Of a stretch of 38,368 nt of DNA, positions 31,400 to 38,368 are shown one piece after another. Where the stretch lies: assembly GCA_020846335.1 (NCBI GenBank), contig JADLED010000216.1:1-38368 (forward strand), read 5' to 3'. The notes below the pieces were generated by a model, which had not been told where the DNA came from, searched no databases, and saw nothing but the letters and a program-made list of their open reading frames with translations. Position numbers and translations under genes: made by a program. Origin of the DNA: Bacteroidia bacterium. Lineage in GTDB: Bacteria; Bacteroidota; Bacteroidia; B-17B0; Aurantibacillaceae. The stretch's first letter is position 1. Each line of letters begins with the position of its first letter.

Positions 31400-34300
31400 T
31401 CCTTTAGTGCGTTATGAATAAATTTTTTCGGGACTAATTTATGAATATTAAATGTAAATCGAAGCCTTTGATAAAAGTCAATTTTATTCAAAGTCAGAAT
31501 ATCTTTCACATAAGCGCTGTAGGCTATGGGAATGTAAACTTCCATAAGGTCTTTCCATAGGGTGATATTCAGTCCGGCGTCCCACAGTATTTTTTCATCC
31601 TTCATTGCCCTTGCGTCGCAGGTCATTACATCGGCAAACACCCGCAATGGCAGGATGCCTATTTTTGGCGATTTTAAATTAAGTGCCAGCATCCAGTCTG
31701 TGTTTCCACTTAAAAAGGTCAGGGTTTTTAAATTGGCATCTTTTTCGAGGTATTGGTTAAATGGCAGGCCATCGCCAATATTACGACCCAAAAAATTGCC
31801 TTCAAACAAATAATCCTGATAACCGTTGTAGCCCGAAGCACGGAAGGCATAATAGCCGCGTTCATTGACCGAACCGCTCATAAAAGCGCCGGCAAAAAGC
31901 CGAACTTGCAGGTAATTTTTTTTGGAGATACTGATTTGATAATCGAACATGGCAGAAATTTTTGACATGGAATTGGAGTGTTGCACATTAACCAAAAGCG
32001 AAAAAGGATCGATGGCACGTTTATTATCCAAAAAATAATCGAGCTCATTGATGAATGTGGTAACTGTTTTTTTAACCGGACCTTTGCTTGAAAGACTCGC
32101 AATTACCGGCCCCGAAAGATTCAGACTATCGGTAAATAAAATAGTGGAACGCAGGGTAATGTTTTGATGAATGGGACTTGTGGCTTTTTTCTTTTTGAAA
32201 TCGAAAGAAATATAAGGCATAATTTTTACGTAATTAAAAATCAACTTTTTGAAATTAGTGCCATTTGTTTCGTTCAGGTATTTGGTTTCAAAATCGTTGT
32301 AACTAAACGTTTTTAATTTACCCCCAATTGTTATTTGCTGAAAGTTACGTTTTGGAAACAGGTTCAAATCCACCTGAGCAAAGCCTACCGGGCTTTTGGT
32401 CCGAAAAGCATACATTGGTACAAAAAGGTATTCCAGTCGTCGGGTTAACAAACCGTAGTTATGCAAGGCCAGGCCAAGCATAAAACCATTGTAGGAATTG
32501 GTGCCCAACACAGGCAGATAATTCACACAGTTTTTTAAAGGATCGGCAACATGGGTAAGGAATTTGAATTGCAGGGGTTTGTTTATTTTAAACAAGCCCG
32601 AAGTTTTACTAAAGTTGTTGCGTCGATTAATATCAGGCATCAAATCCTTGCCGTCAATTTTAAAAAAGTCGGCACTGTCTGCATCAAAGGGTAACTTTTT
32701 TTTGTTTTCAAAACCCTGGTACCAAAGGGTTTTAATGGCACGTCCCTTTTTATAGGCCGTAATATTAAAAGGTAACAAGGCCTTGCTTTTGTTTTTTACC
32801 TCAATATCAAAACCACCCGCTTTACTTTTTTTAACTGATTTTATTTTATAGTCGATGTGCTGCGTGGAATTGAACAGTACCTTTTCGAACTGACTTAAAT
32901 CCAATCCACTCGAAGTGCTAAGGGCATTAAAAAAATCAGAAGGCGAAGGGTGTTTAAATTTGTAAGTTTCGTAATAGTACTGCATGGCTTTGTCAAATGT
33001 TTCGCGGCCCATGTAATCCATCATGTAATCCAGCACCACGGGCGTTTTGGCATAAACTATGGTGCCATAGTTGGTTGAACTGTAATCGGCTGCCGGAAGA
33101 TTAAGTGCCTGATCGGTGCGGGATTTAAGTGAGTACATAAATGCCAGTTCCTTGTCTCTCCAAATGGCCATTTTGTTTACCCCAAAAAGTTGAAAACTCG
33201 AATCGCGGTAAAGGTATTCGGTAAGTTTTTTGTAAGGATATTTTTCGCGGTTGTAACGCATTTCGTAAAATGAATTAATGCCTTCATCCAAAAATGGGAA
33301 ATCACGTTCGTTGCTGCCCAATATGCCGTAAAACCAGTTGTGGCCTACTTCGTGGGCTATGGTGGTTTCCAAATCGTGTTTGGAGGAAGCATCGCCAATT
33401 ACAGTGATACCCGGGTATTCCATGCCGCCACCGGCCATAATGGTGCCGTCAACCGCGCTGATGTGCTCGAAAGGATAATTACCCACAAGGCGCGAATAAA
33501 ATAAAGTGGATTGGTTGACGTAATTAATGGCATCGTGCCAAAGTGTAAAATTTTTACCGGTAAAGTACACATGGGTATTCACGTGACTACTGCTGTCGGG
33601 TAGCAACACCTCATCTTCCACCACATAAAAACGTTTGTCGGCAAACCAGGCAAAATCGTGTACTTTTTTTTGCTGGAAGCGAATGGTTTTTGTTTGTTTA
33701 GACGAAGGCGGAAAATCCATATCGTTTTGGCGGCGTTTGTTTTGTGTGAGGCAGGACAATGTTTTGGCGCATTCCTGTTCCATAAACTTCGCTTCTTCCG
33801 GAGTTTTGACAGGATTGCCGGTGGCGGCTAAAATATAATTTTGGGGCAGGGTAATGCTCACATCAAAACTACCGAACTCAGAATAAAATTCTCCCTGATC
33901 GAGGTAGGGCATGGGGTGCCAGCCATCCTTATCGTAAACAGCCGGTTTTGGGTACCACTGTGTAATAAAATACGCCTGCCCGGTATGACCAAGCCTTGAA
34001 AATTCGGCATCGGGAATTTTTACAAAAAATGGTGTACTGATGGTTATTGTGCCTTCACTTAAAAGGGGTTCATTTAAAAACAATTTGCAAATGTCGGGAT
34101 GCACTTTGTCTATCTCCCATTTTATTTTTTCTCCGTTTACCTTAAAGTCCAGGCTATCCATGTATCCGCGTTCATCCGGTTTTGAATAATAGAGCGCGGT
34201 TTTTTTTTGTTGCAGCAATTGTTGCCCCAGAGCCGTGTTACTGTTTTTATAGGCGTTGGGCCATAGGTGAAAATAAATGAAGGAAAGGTTTTGTGGTGAG

Positions 34301-34485
34301 TGGTTTATGTACTTTATTTCGGAAGTGGCATGCAGACTGTGTTTTTCGTCATTTAAGCGCACCTGCATAGTAAAATGCACTTCCTGCTGAAAGTAACTAT
34401 TTTGAGCGTTGGCACAATTAAAAATAAAAAAAAGCGCAATGCTGTATGCAAAGCGCTTAATTTTAAAAGTCCGGTGCGGTGTCAT
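31396..34485 (-). CDS. M1 family metallopeptidase with C-terminal outer-membrane barrel-like domain
   Basis: Secreted zinc aminopeptidase-like protein of 1029 aa. The signal peptide ends NCANAQ (residues 23-28). The peptidase part (about 30-620) has GGGMEYPG (352-359, the GxMEN-like exopeptidase motif), HEVGH (378-382) and the third zinc ligand E401 in DEGINSFYE. Residues from about 630 to the end show no M1 helical domain. They form alternating amphipathic and aromatic strands with glycine turns (for example FRASGYNGYQDYLFEGNF), resembling an outer-membrane barrel; this part is my inference. The ATG overlaps the stop of the TlpA-like gene (TAATG) and its own stop overlaps lpxH, so the run is translationally coupled. 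Confidence 0.87.
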   Translation of the reverse strand: MTPHRTFKIKRFAYSIALFFIFNCANAQNSYFQQEVHFTMQVRLNDEKHSLHATSEIKYINHSPQNLSFIYFHLWPNAYKNSNTALGQQLLQQKKTALYYSKPDERGYMDSLDFKVNGEKIKWEIDKVHPDICKLFLNEPLLSEGTITISTPFFVKIPDAEFSRLGHTGQAYFITQWYPKPAVYDKDGWHPMPYLDQGEFYSEFGSFDVSITLPQNYILAATGNPVKTPEEAKFMEQECAKTLSCLTQNKRRQNDMDFPPSSKQTKTIRFQQKKVHDFAWFADKRFYVVEDEVLLPDSSSHVNTHVYFTGKNFTLWHDAINYVNQSTLFYSRLVGNYPFEHISAVDGTIMAGGGMEYPGITVIGDASSKHDLETTIAHEVGHNWFYGILGSNERDFPFLDEGINSFYEMRYNREKYPYKKLTEYLYRDSSFQLFGVNKMAIWRDKELAFMYSLKSRTDQALNLPAADYSSTNYGTIVYAKTPVVLDYMMDYMGRETFDKAMQYYYETYKFKHPSPSDFFNALSTSSGLDLSQFEKVLFNSTQHIDYKIKSVKKSKAGGFDIEVKNKSKALLPFNITAYKKGRAIKTLWYQGFENKKKLPFDADSADFFKIDGKDLMPDINRRNNFSKTSGLFKINKPLQFKFLTHVADPLKNCVNYLPVLGTNSYNGFMLGLALHNYGLLTRRLEYLFVPMYAFRTKSPVGFAQVDLNLFPKRNFQQITIGGKLKTFSYNDFETKYLNETNGTNFKKLIFNYVKIMPYISFDFKKKKATSPIHQNITLRSTILFTDSLNLSGPVIASLSSKGPVKKTVTTFINELDYFLDNKRAIDPFSLLVNVQHSNSMSKISAMFDYQISISKKNYLQVRLFAGAFMSGSVNERGYYAFRASGYNGYQDYLFEGNFLGRNIGDGLPFNQYLEKDANLKTLTFLSGNTDWMLALNLKSPKIGILPLRVFADVMTCDARAMKDEKILWDAGLNITLWKDLMEVYIPIAYSAYVKDILTLNKIDFYQRLRFTFNIHKLVPKKFIHNALKD

Positions 34486-35609
34486 TATTTCAATACTTCC
34501 GCAAGTTTAGCCTCCAGTTCTTCACCGCGCAGATTTTTTGCCAGAATTTTTCCGTCTTTGTCAATTAAAACGGTAAACGGAATGCCCTGAATGCTATAAA
34601 GTTTCACCACTTCGCTGCCCCATTGTTTGAGGTCGCTTACCTGTGGCCATGTAATACCATCCTTAGCAATTGCCTCCACCCAGCGGTCTTTTTCCTGATC
34701 GAGTGACACGCCATAAATTTCGAAGCCTTTGTTTTTAAATTTGGCATAAGCCTTTACCACGTTTGGCATTTCTTTGCGGCAGGGTCCACACCAGCTTGCC
34801 CAAAAATCAATCAGCACCACTTTCCCTCTCAGTGAGCTAAGCGCCAAATCTTTACCATCGGGTGTAGGCAACATTATTTCGGGTGCTACCATGCCCACAC
34901 TGGTAGACAACTGGCGTTTTACCATGTCGTCAAACATTTTCACATTTTTATCGTTCGGGAATTTTTTTGTCAGGCCTTTATCCAACTCGATGTAAACTTC
35001 CGGAAATTTATCGGGTTCAATAGATTGAATGGCCATGATGGAAGAATACATGCTGGTGTTTTGCATAATTTTATTTACCATGGCTTTTTGTTCGGGCTCT
35101 ACAATGTTGTTGTATGGCGCTTCAAACGTTTTGCTCAGCGAATCCACTTTAACACTGTCCATTTTAATTGGCTCAACCAAAGCCATAAAAACTTTGTTCA
35201 GTGAGTCGAGTCTCATTTCGCGGCGACGGGCCATGTTGTTATAATCAATAAACAGGGCGGTTTCGGCCGAACCTTCGGCTTTGTAAGTATTTCCAAGGTC
35301 TTTAATAGTGCCGGTAACCGTAATTTTGTCGGCACTGTCGAGTACCAGCATGGCATAGTTTTGTTGGTTTACTTTAATGCGGTAAAATCCAATTTTTGGA
35401 CTGTAGTTATTAAATTCAAATTCACCTTTTTCGCCAAGGGTCACACTGTCCACCGTTACCGGGCCATTGTTTCCAAGTTTTTCGAGGTAAATTAATTCGC
35501 CGTTACTGTTGCTAAAGGTGCCTTTTAATTCAAAGCCCGTATTGTTTTTCTTTCCACCACAGGAAGCCAGAAGTGTAACAATTGAAAGGCCGATGAGAGA
35601 TTTTTGCAT
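34485..35609 (-). CDS. DUF4369-TlpA-like disulfide reductase lipoprotein
   Basis: Thioredoxin-family lipoprotein of 374 aa. The signal ends LLASC with the lipidated C17, then GGKKNN. Residues about 25-110 fit DUF4369 (GFELKGTFSNSNGELIYLEKL), a beta-rich domain common before TlpA domains in Bacteroidota. A helical linker (about 115-235) follows, then a thioredoxin fold with the WCGPC active site (273-277) and cis-Pro in GIPFT. It is expected to act in the periplasm as a thiol-disulfide reductase; the partner is unknown. It is 40 bases downstream of gatB and overlaps the M1 peptidase gene. Confidence 0.92.
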   Translation of the reverse strand: MQKSLIGLSIVTLLASCGGKKNNTGFELKGTFSNSNGELIYLEKLGNNGPVTVDSVTLGEKGEFEFNNYSPKIGFYRIKVNQQNYAMLVLDSADKITVTGTIKDLGNTYKAEGSAETALFIDYNNMARRREMRLDSLNKVFMALVEPIKMDSVKVDSLSKTFEAPYNNIVEPEQKAMVNKIMQNTSMYSSIMAIQSIEPDKFPEVYIELDKGLTKKFPNDKNVKMFDDMVKRQLSTSVGMVAPEIMLPTPDGKDLALSSLRGKVVLIDFWASWCGPCRKEMPNVVKAYAKFKNKGFEIYGVSLDQEKDRWVEAIAKDGITWPQVSDLKQWGSEVVKLYSIQGIPFTVLIDKDGKILAKNLRGEELEAKLAEVLK

Positions 35610-35649
35610 GATTTGTTTATTTACTTTTTATGAATGTAATATCAGAGTT

Positions 35650-37101
35650 TTATTTTTCGAGTGTTTCCTTCACCAATTGATTCAAGAGTTTTGGATCGGC
35701 TTTGCCTTTGCTGAGTTTCATTACTTCGCCTACAAACATGCCCAGCAATCCGGTTTTTCCGGCTTTGTATTCGGCCACTTTGGCTGCGTGTTTGCTCAAT
35801 GCCTCATTTACCAGTTCCTGCAATTCGTTACTGTTGCTGTTTTGTATTAAATCCAGTTCGGTGGCAATTTGTTCGGCACTTTTTTCGGGTGCATCCACCA
35901 AAGCAGGAAACAAGCGCTGACTCGCCGCGGCATTGCTTATTTTTCCGGCATCAATCAACGAAATAATTTCTGCAATTTTTTGAGGTGCCAGTTTAAAATC
36001 CGAAAAATTTAAAGCCCGTTCGTTAATAAAGGCTTTTATTGGCCCCATTAACCAGTTGGCGGCACTTTTGTGATTGCCTGTGTGTTTAACTAAAGTATTA
36101 AAATAAAAAGCCACTTCTTTTAATTCTATAATCTGGTTGGCATCGTACTCGCTCAACTTATACGTTTGGGTATAGGTATTAAACAGTTCGTTGGGCAGGG
36201 TTGGCAATTCGGCTTTCACCTTGTTGATGTAATCCTGAGTAATGAATACGGGTTGCAAATCCGGTTCCGGAAAATAGCGGTAATCGTTGGCGCTTTCTTT
36301 ACTGCGCAGCGAAAATGTGCGGTCGCCTACTGCATCAAAGCTACGGGTTTCCACCGCAATGGGCTCTCCGGCTTCAACCATGGCAATTTGCCGTTCAATT
36401 TCAAGTTCAATAGCACGTTGCACATTGCGAAAGGAGTTCATGTTTTTTACTTCCACCTTTTTACCAAATTCGGGAGCACCTTTTAGTCGCACCGATATGT
36501 TGGCATCGCAACGCAGCGAACCTTCTTCCATGTTACCATCGCAAATATCGAGGTAGCGCACCAGTTTACGCACTTCGGTAAGGTAGGCGTAGGCTTCTTC
36601 GGCGCTGCGAATATCGGGTTCGGTAACAATTTCTAAAAGCGGTGTGCCGGCGCGGTTCAAATCCACCAGGGTATCGTTGGCATCAATGTCGTGCAAACTT
36701 TTTCCGGCATCTTCTTCCATGTGAATGCGGGTAAGGTTTACGCGTTTTTCGCTACCATCTTTTAATTTGGCAATAATGTATCCGTTGTTGCAAATAGGCG
36801 TTTTGTCCTGCGTTATCTGATAACCTTTTGGAAGGTCGGCATAAAAATAATTTTTACGGGCAAATTGGTTTTCTTCGCGAATGTCGGCTTTAACAGCCAA
36901 TCCCAGCCTTACGGCAAATTCAACGGCACGCTCGTTCACCACCGGCAGTGTGCCCGGATGGCCAAGAGTTACCACGCTCACGTAGGAGTTTGGCAGGCCG
37001 CCGTATTCAGCCACATCGCTGCTATACATTTTGGTTTTGGTGAGTAACTGAATGTGACACTCCAACCCAATAACAGCTTCGTACTTATTGTTAACAGTCA
37101 T
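35650..37101 (-). CDS. gatB: aspartyl/glutamyl-tRNA amidotransferase subunit B
   Basis: Subunit B of the GatCAB complex, which converts misacylated Glu-tRNA(Gln) and Asp-tRNA(Asn) to the amide forms. It is 483 aa, full length. Blocks include YEAVIGLECHIQLLTKTKMYS at the N-terminus, FYADLPKGYQITQ, RIHMEEDAGKS, LVDLNRAGTPLLEIVTEPD, GSLRCDANISVR and EVKNMNSFRNVQRAIE-type sequences. The C-terminal YqeY-like helical domain ends with KADPKLLNQLVKETLEK. gatA and gatC are not in the window. It heads the minus-strand run gatB - TlpA lipoprotein - M1 peptidase - lpxH and is divergent from the right-edge unknown gene. Confidence 0.97.
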   Translation of the reverse strand: MTVNNKYEAVIGLECHIQLLTKTKMYSSDVAEYGGLPNSYVSVVTLGHPGTLPVVNERAVEFAVRLGLAVKADIREENQFARKNYFYADLPKGYQITQDKTPICNNGYIIAKLKDGSEKRVNLTRIHMEEDAGKSLHDIDANDTLVDLNRAGTPLLEIVTEPDIRSAEEAYAYLTEVRKLVRYLDICDGNMEEGSLRCDANISVRLKGAPEFGKKVEVKNMNSFRNVQRAIELEIERQIAMVEAGEPIAVETRSFDAVGDRTFSLRSKESANDYRYFPEPDLQPVFITQDYINKVKAELPTLPNELFNTYTQTYKLSEYDANQIIELKEVAFYFNTLVKHTGNHKSAANWLMGPIKAFINERALNFSDFKLAPQKIAEIISLIDAGKISNAAASQRLFPALVDAPEKSAEQIATELDLIQNSNSNELQELVNEALSKHAAKVAEYKAGKTGLLGMFVGEVMKLSKGKADPKLLNQLVKETLEK

Positions 37102-37310
37102 AATTTTTTAGAAGCTTTAAAGATACGATTTTTTGCAGGCAAACAAGCGCCAAATAAAGAGAAATATGGGGTAGGAAAATTGGCACGGCCCTTAAAAATT
37201 TAACAGTAAAAATTAGCTTGCGAGTGCATAGGTTAAGAAATTAATTTTTAAATTAGTGTAAGAAATTTTAGTGCTACCCTAATAGAAATTAACCCTTTAA
37301 ACCCCTTACC

Positions 37311-38368
37311 ATGTTTGATCATCAGCAATGGCTTCAATCCCGCAACGAAATGATTCGCCGTTTTGAAACGGAGGAAGAAGAAGAAAATTATTGGTTTGCC
37401 GAAAGCGAAGAAACTAAAAAGGCCCGGGCCGAAAAAGAAAAAACAACGGCGCCTACCCCTAAAGGCAGTGAGGCTTTGAAGGAATTAACACCGGCTGACA
37501 AGACGGCAATTAAGGCTCCCGAAAAATCAGTGGCTCCGGCAAAAAAGAAAAAGCCCGCATCAAAAAAAACCAAACCTGCTCAAAAGGCAGATGCACAAGA
37601 TCAAAAAAGTAAAAAAACCGCCGAGGCAAAAAAGCCGGAAGCTAAAGCACCTGCAAAAGATAAAGTTGCCGGAGAAAAACAATTACTCAACAGCCGACAG
37701 CAGCTTTTGGAATTGTATTATGCGTATAAGAAAACCGAAGGGCATTGGCAAAACATACCGGCCACGGATGAATTTGGTGTGAGCGATCCGGAACGTAACC
37801 GGGCAAAAAAGGAGGAGGAAGCCCGCCTGCAAACCCTTAACCGCGCGCTGAAAGCACAAAATTTTTCGGGCATTGGCGAGTTGGAAGCCTACATTGGCAA
37901 TTACGAAAAAAAATTCGAGCAACAAACACTGGCTTTGGCCGAAGAGGCTTTTAATAGAAGCAACAAGCAGTTGCTGGAAGAAGAGCAACATTTAACTAAC
38001 GACACATACGTGGCCCTGCTCTTTCGGCAGCTTGCAGAATCGGGGGCCAAAGAGCACTATGCGGTGGCCGCCGGAAAAAGCGCTGAGGCAAGCGGCATAC
38101 GGCGCGATTTGGGTGGTTATGCCCATGGCGATTTAGAACGAAAAGGCCAATTACAGGAAAAAGCAAGTAGAGAAAAACAAGAGGGCACTGCGGCCGTAAA
38201 AACATTGATAAGTCCGCTGGTGCAGGATAAACAATTTGATCACGAAGCCCTGGCGGGTGCTAAAAATAAGGAAGACTTAAAGCGGATTTTAATTAAGCAC
38301 ATACAATCAAAACGAAAATGTATTGATTATTACCGCGAGGATTTAAGAGAAAATCCGGAACACATTTA
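37311..38368 (+). CDS. Lys/Ala/Glu-rich protein of unknown function (3' end outside window)
   Basis: An open frame begins at ATG 37311 (MFDHQQWLQSRNEMIRRFET) and runs 352 codons to the window edge without a stop. Residues 20-26 are an acidic run. Residues about 62-118 are a low-complexity Lys/Ala/Pro/Glu tract (APAKKKKPASKKTKPAQKAD, then KKPEAKAPAKDK) that looks like the tail of histone H1. Residues about 123-352 are charged and helical, with heptad-like stretches (EEEARLQTLNRALKAQ, KQLLEEEQHLTND) and the segment YVALLFRQLAESGAKEHYAVAAGKSAEASG. No signal peptide or membrane segment is seen. I do not recognise the family. Long cytoplasmic proteins with such linkers include polymorphic-toxin and contractile-injection cargo proteins, but nothing here proves that. 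Confidence 0.75.
   Translation, partial: MFDHQQWLQSRNEMIRRFETEEEEENYWFAESEETKKARAEKEKTTAPTPKGSEALKELTPADKTAIKAPEKSVAPAKKKKPASKKTKPAQKADAQDQKSKKTAEAKKPEAKAPAKDKVAGEKQLLNSRQQLLELYYAYKKTEGHWQNIPATDEFGVSDPERNRAKKEEEARLQTLNRALKAQNFSGIGELEAYIGNYEKKFEQQTLALAEEAFNRSNKQLLEEEQHLTNDTYVALLFRQLAESGAKEHYAVAAGKSAEASGIRRDLGGYAHGDLERKGQLQEKASREKQEGTAAVKTLISPLVQDKQFDHEALAGAKNKEDLKRILIKHIQSKRKCIDYYREDLRENPEHI

Noticed and set aside
37180-37195. Sigma-54-like promoter (TTGGCACG) before the right-edge gene
   Set aside because: The -24 element is perfect, but the required GC at -12 is AA, so the pair is incomplete.

Overview
This window is a chromosomal stretch from a member of the Bacteroidota, probably from the Flavobacteriales/Crocinitomicaceae side or a related uncultured lineage. 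The evidence is a PorP/SprF protein, a protein with a type-B type IX secretion (T9SS) C-terminal signal, the long Bacteroidota forms of NusB (312 aa) and amidophosphoribosyltransferase (633 aa), leucine dehydrogenase, a stand-alone HsdR N-terminal-domain protein, DUF4340 and DUF2795 proteins, DUF4369-TlpA lipoproteins, and -7 promoter boxes of the form TAnnTTTG. Base composition is AT-rich and even. I see no transposase, integrase, tRNA, rRNA or CRISPR array.

Layout. 1-4625: the 5' end of yajQ (minus), a VanX-like D,D-dipeptidase lipoprotein and uvrB, a composite repeat locus, a GNAT acetyltransferase, smpB and a small lipoprotein. 4687-13524: a minus-strand PurF-type amidotransferase, then a plus-strand run with a secreted LTD/CotH/T9SS protein, PorP/SprF, DUF4340 and dnaN. 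13556-19374: HsdR_N protein, AMP nucleosidase-meaB, DUF2795 with a clear intrinsic terminator, a methyltransferase, and a patatin-POTRA-barrel protein. 19612-24663: an OppB-type permease-tpiA-prmA operon, a second composite repeat locus, and suhB-pyrC on the minus strand. 24948-30653: a PhyH dioxygenase, a PqqB-like metallo-hydrolase lipoprotein, an ABC exporter, leucine dehydrogenase and nusB. 30650-37101: a tightly packed minus-strand run gatB - TlpA lipoprotein - M1 peptidase with outer-membrane barrel - lpxH. 37311-end: a lysine/alanine/glutamate-rich protein of unknown function that runs off the right edge.

How the genes fit together. Most are housekeeping: DNA repair and replication (uvrB, dnaN), translation quality control and modification (smpB, gatB, prmA), transcription (nusB), nucleotide metabolism (PurF-type, pyrC, AMP nucleosidase), glycolysis (tpiA), branched-chain amino-acid catabolism (leucine dehydrogenase) and propionate metabolism (meaB). 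Outer-membrane and secretion genes form a second theme: lpxH, PorP/SprF with a T9SS cargo beside it, and two proteins that join an enzyme to an outer-membrane barrel (patatin and M1 peptidase).

What stands out. (1) Two composite repeat loci sit between convergent gene pairs (uvrB/GNAT and prmA/suhB). Each has 9-bp GGGACTGAA-type units starting at or beside the upstream stop codon, then 14-bp GAGACAAGATTCAA-type units and an ACTAAAAACTAA-type tail. A degenerate 14-bp-period relative lies before nusB. (2) TAnnTTTG boxes lie at, or within 5 nt of, several non-ATG or otherwise odd start codons. (3) The right-edge protein has a histone-H1-like Lys/Ala/Pro tract and no family I recognise. I did not find a complete new defence or secretion system inside the window.
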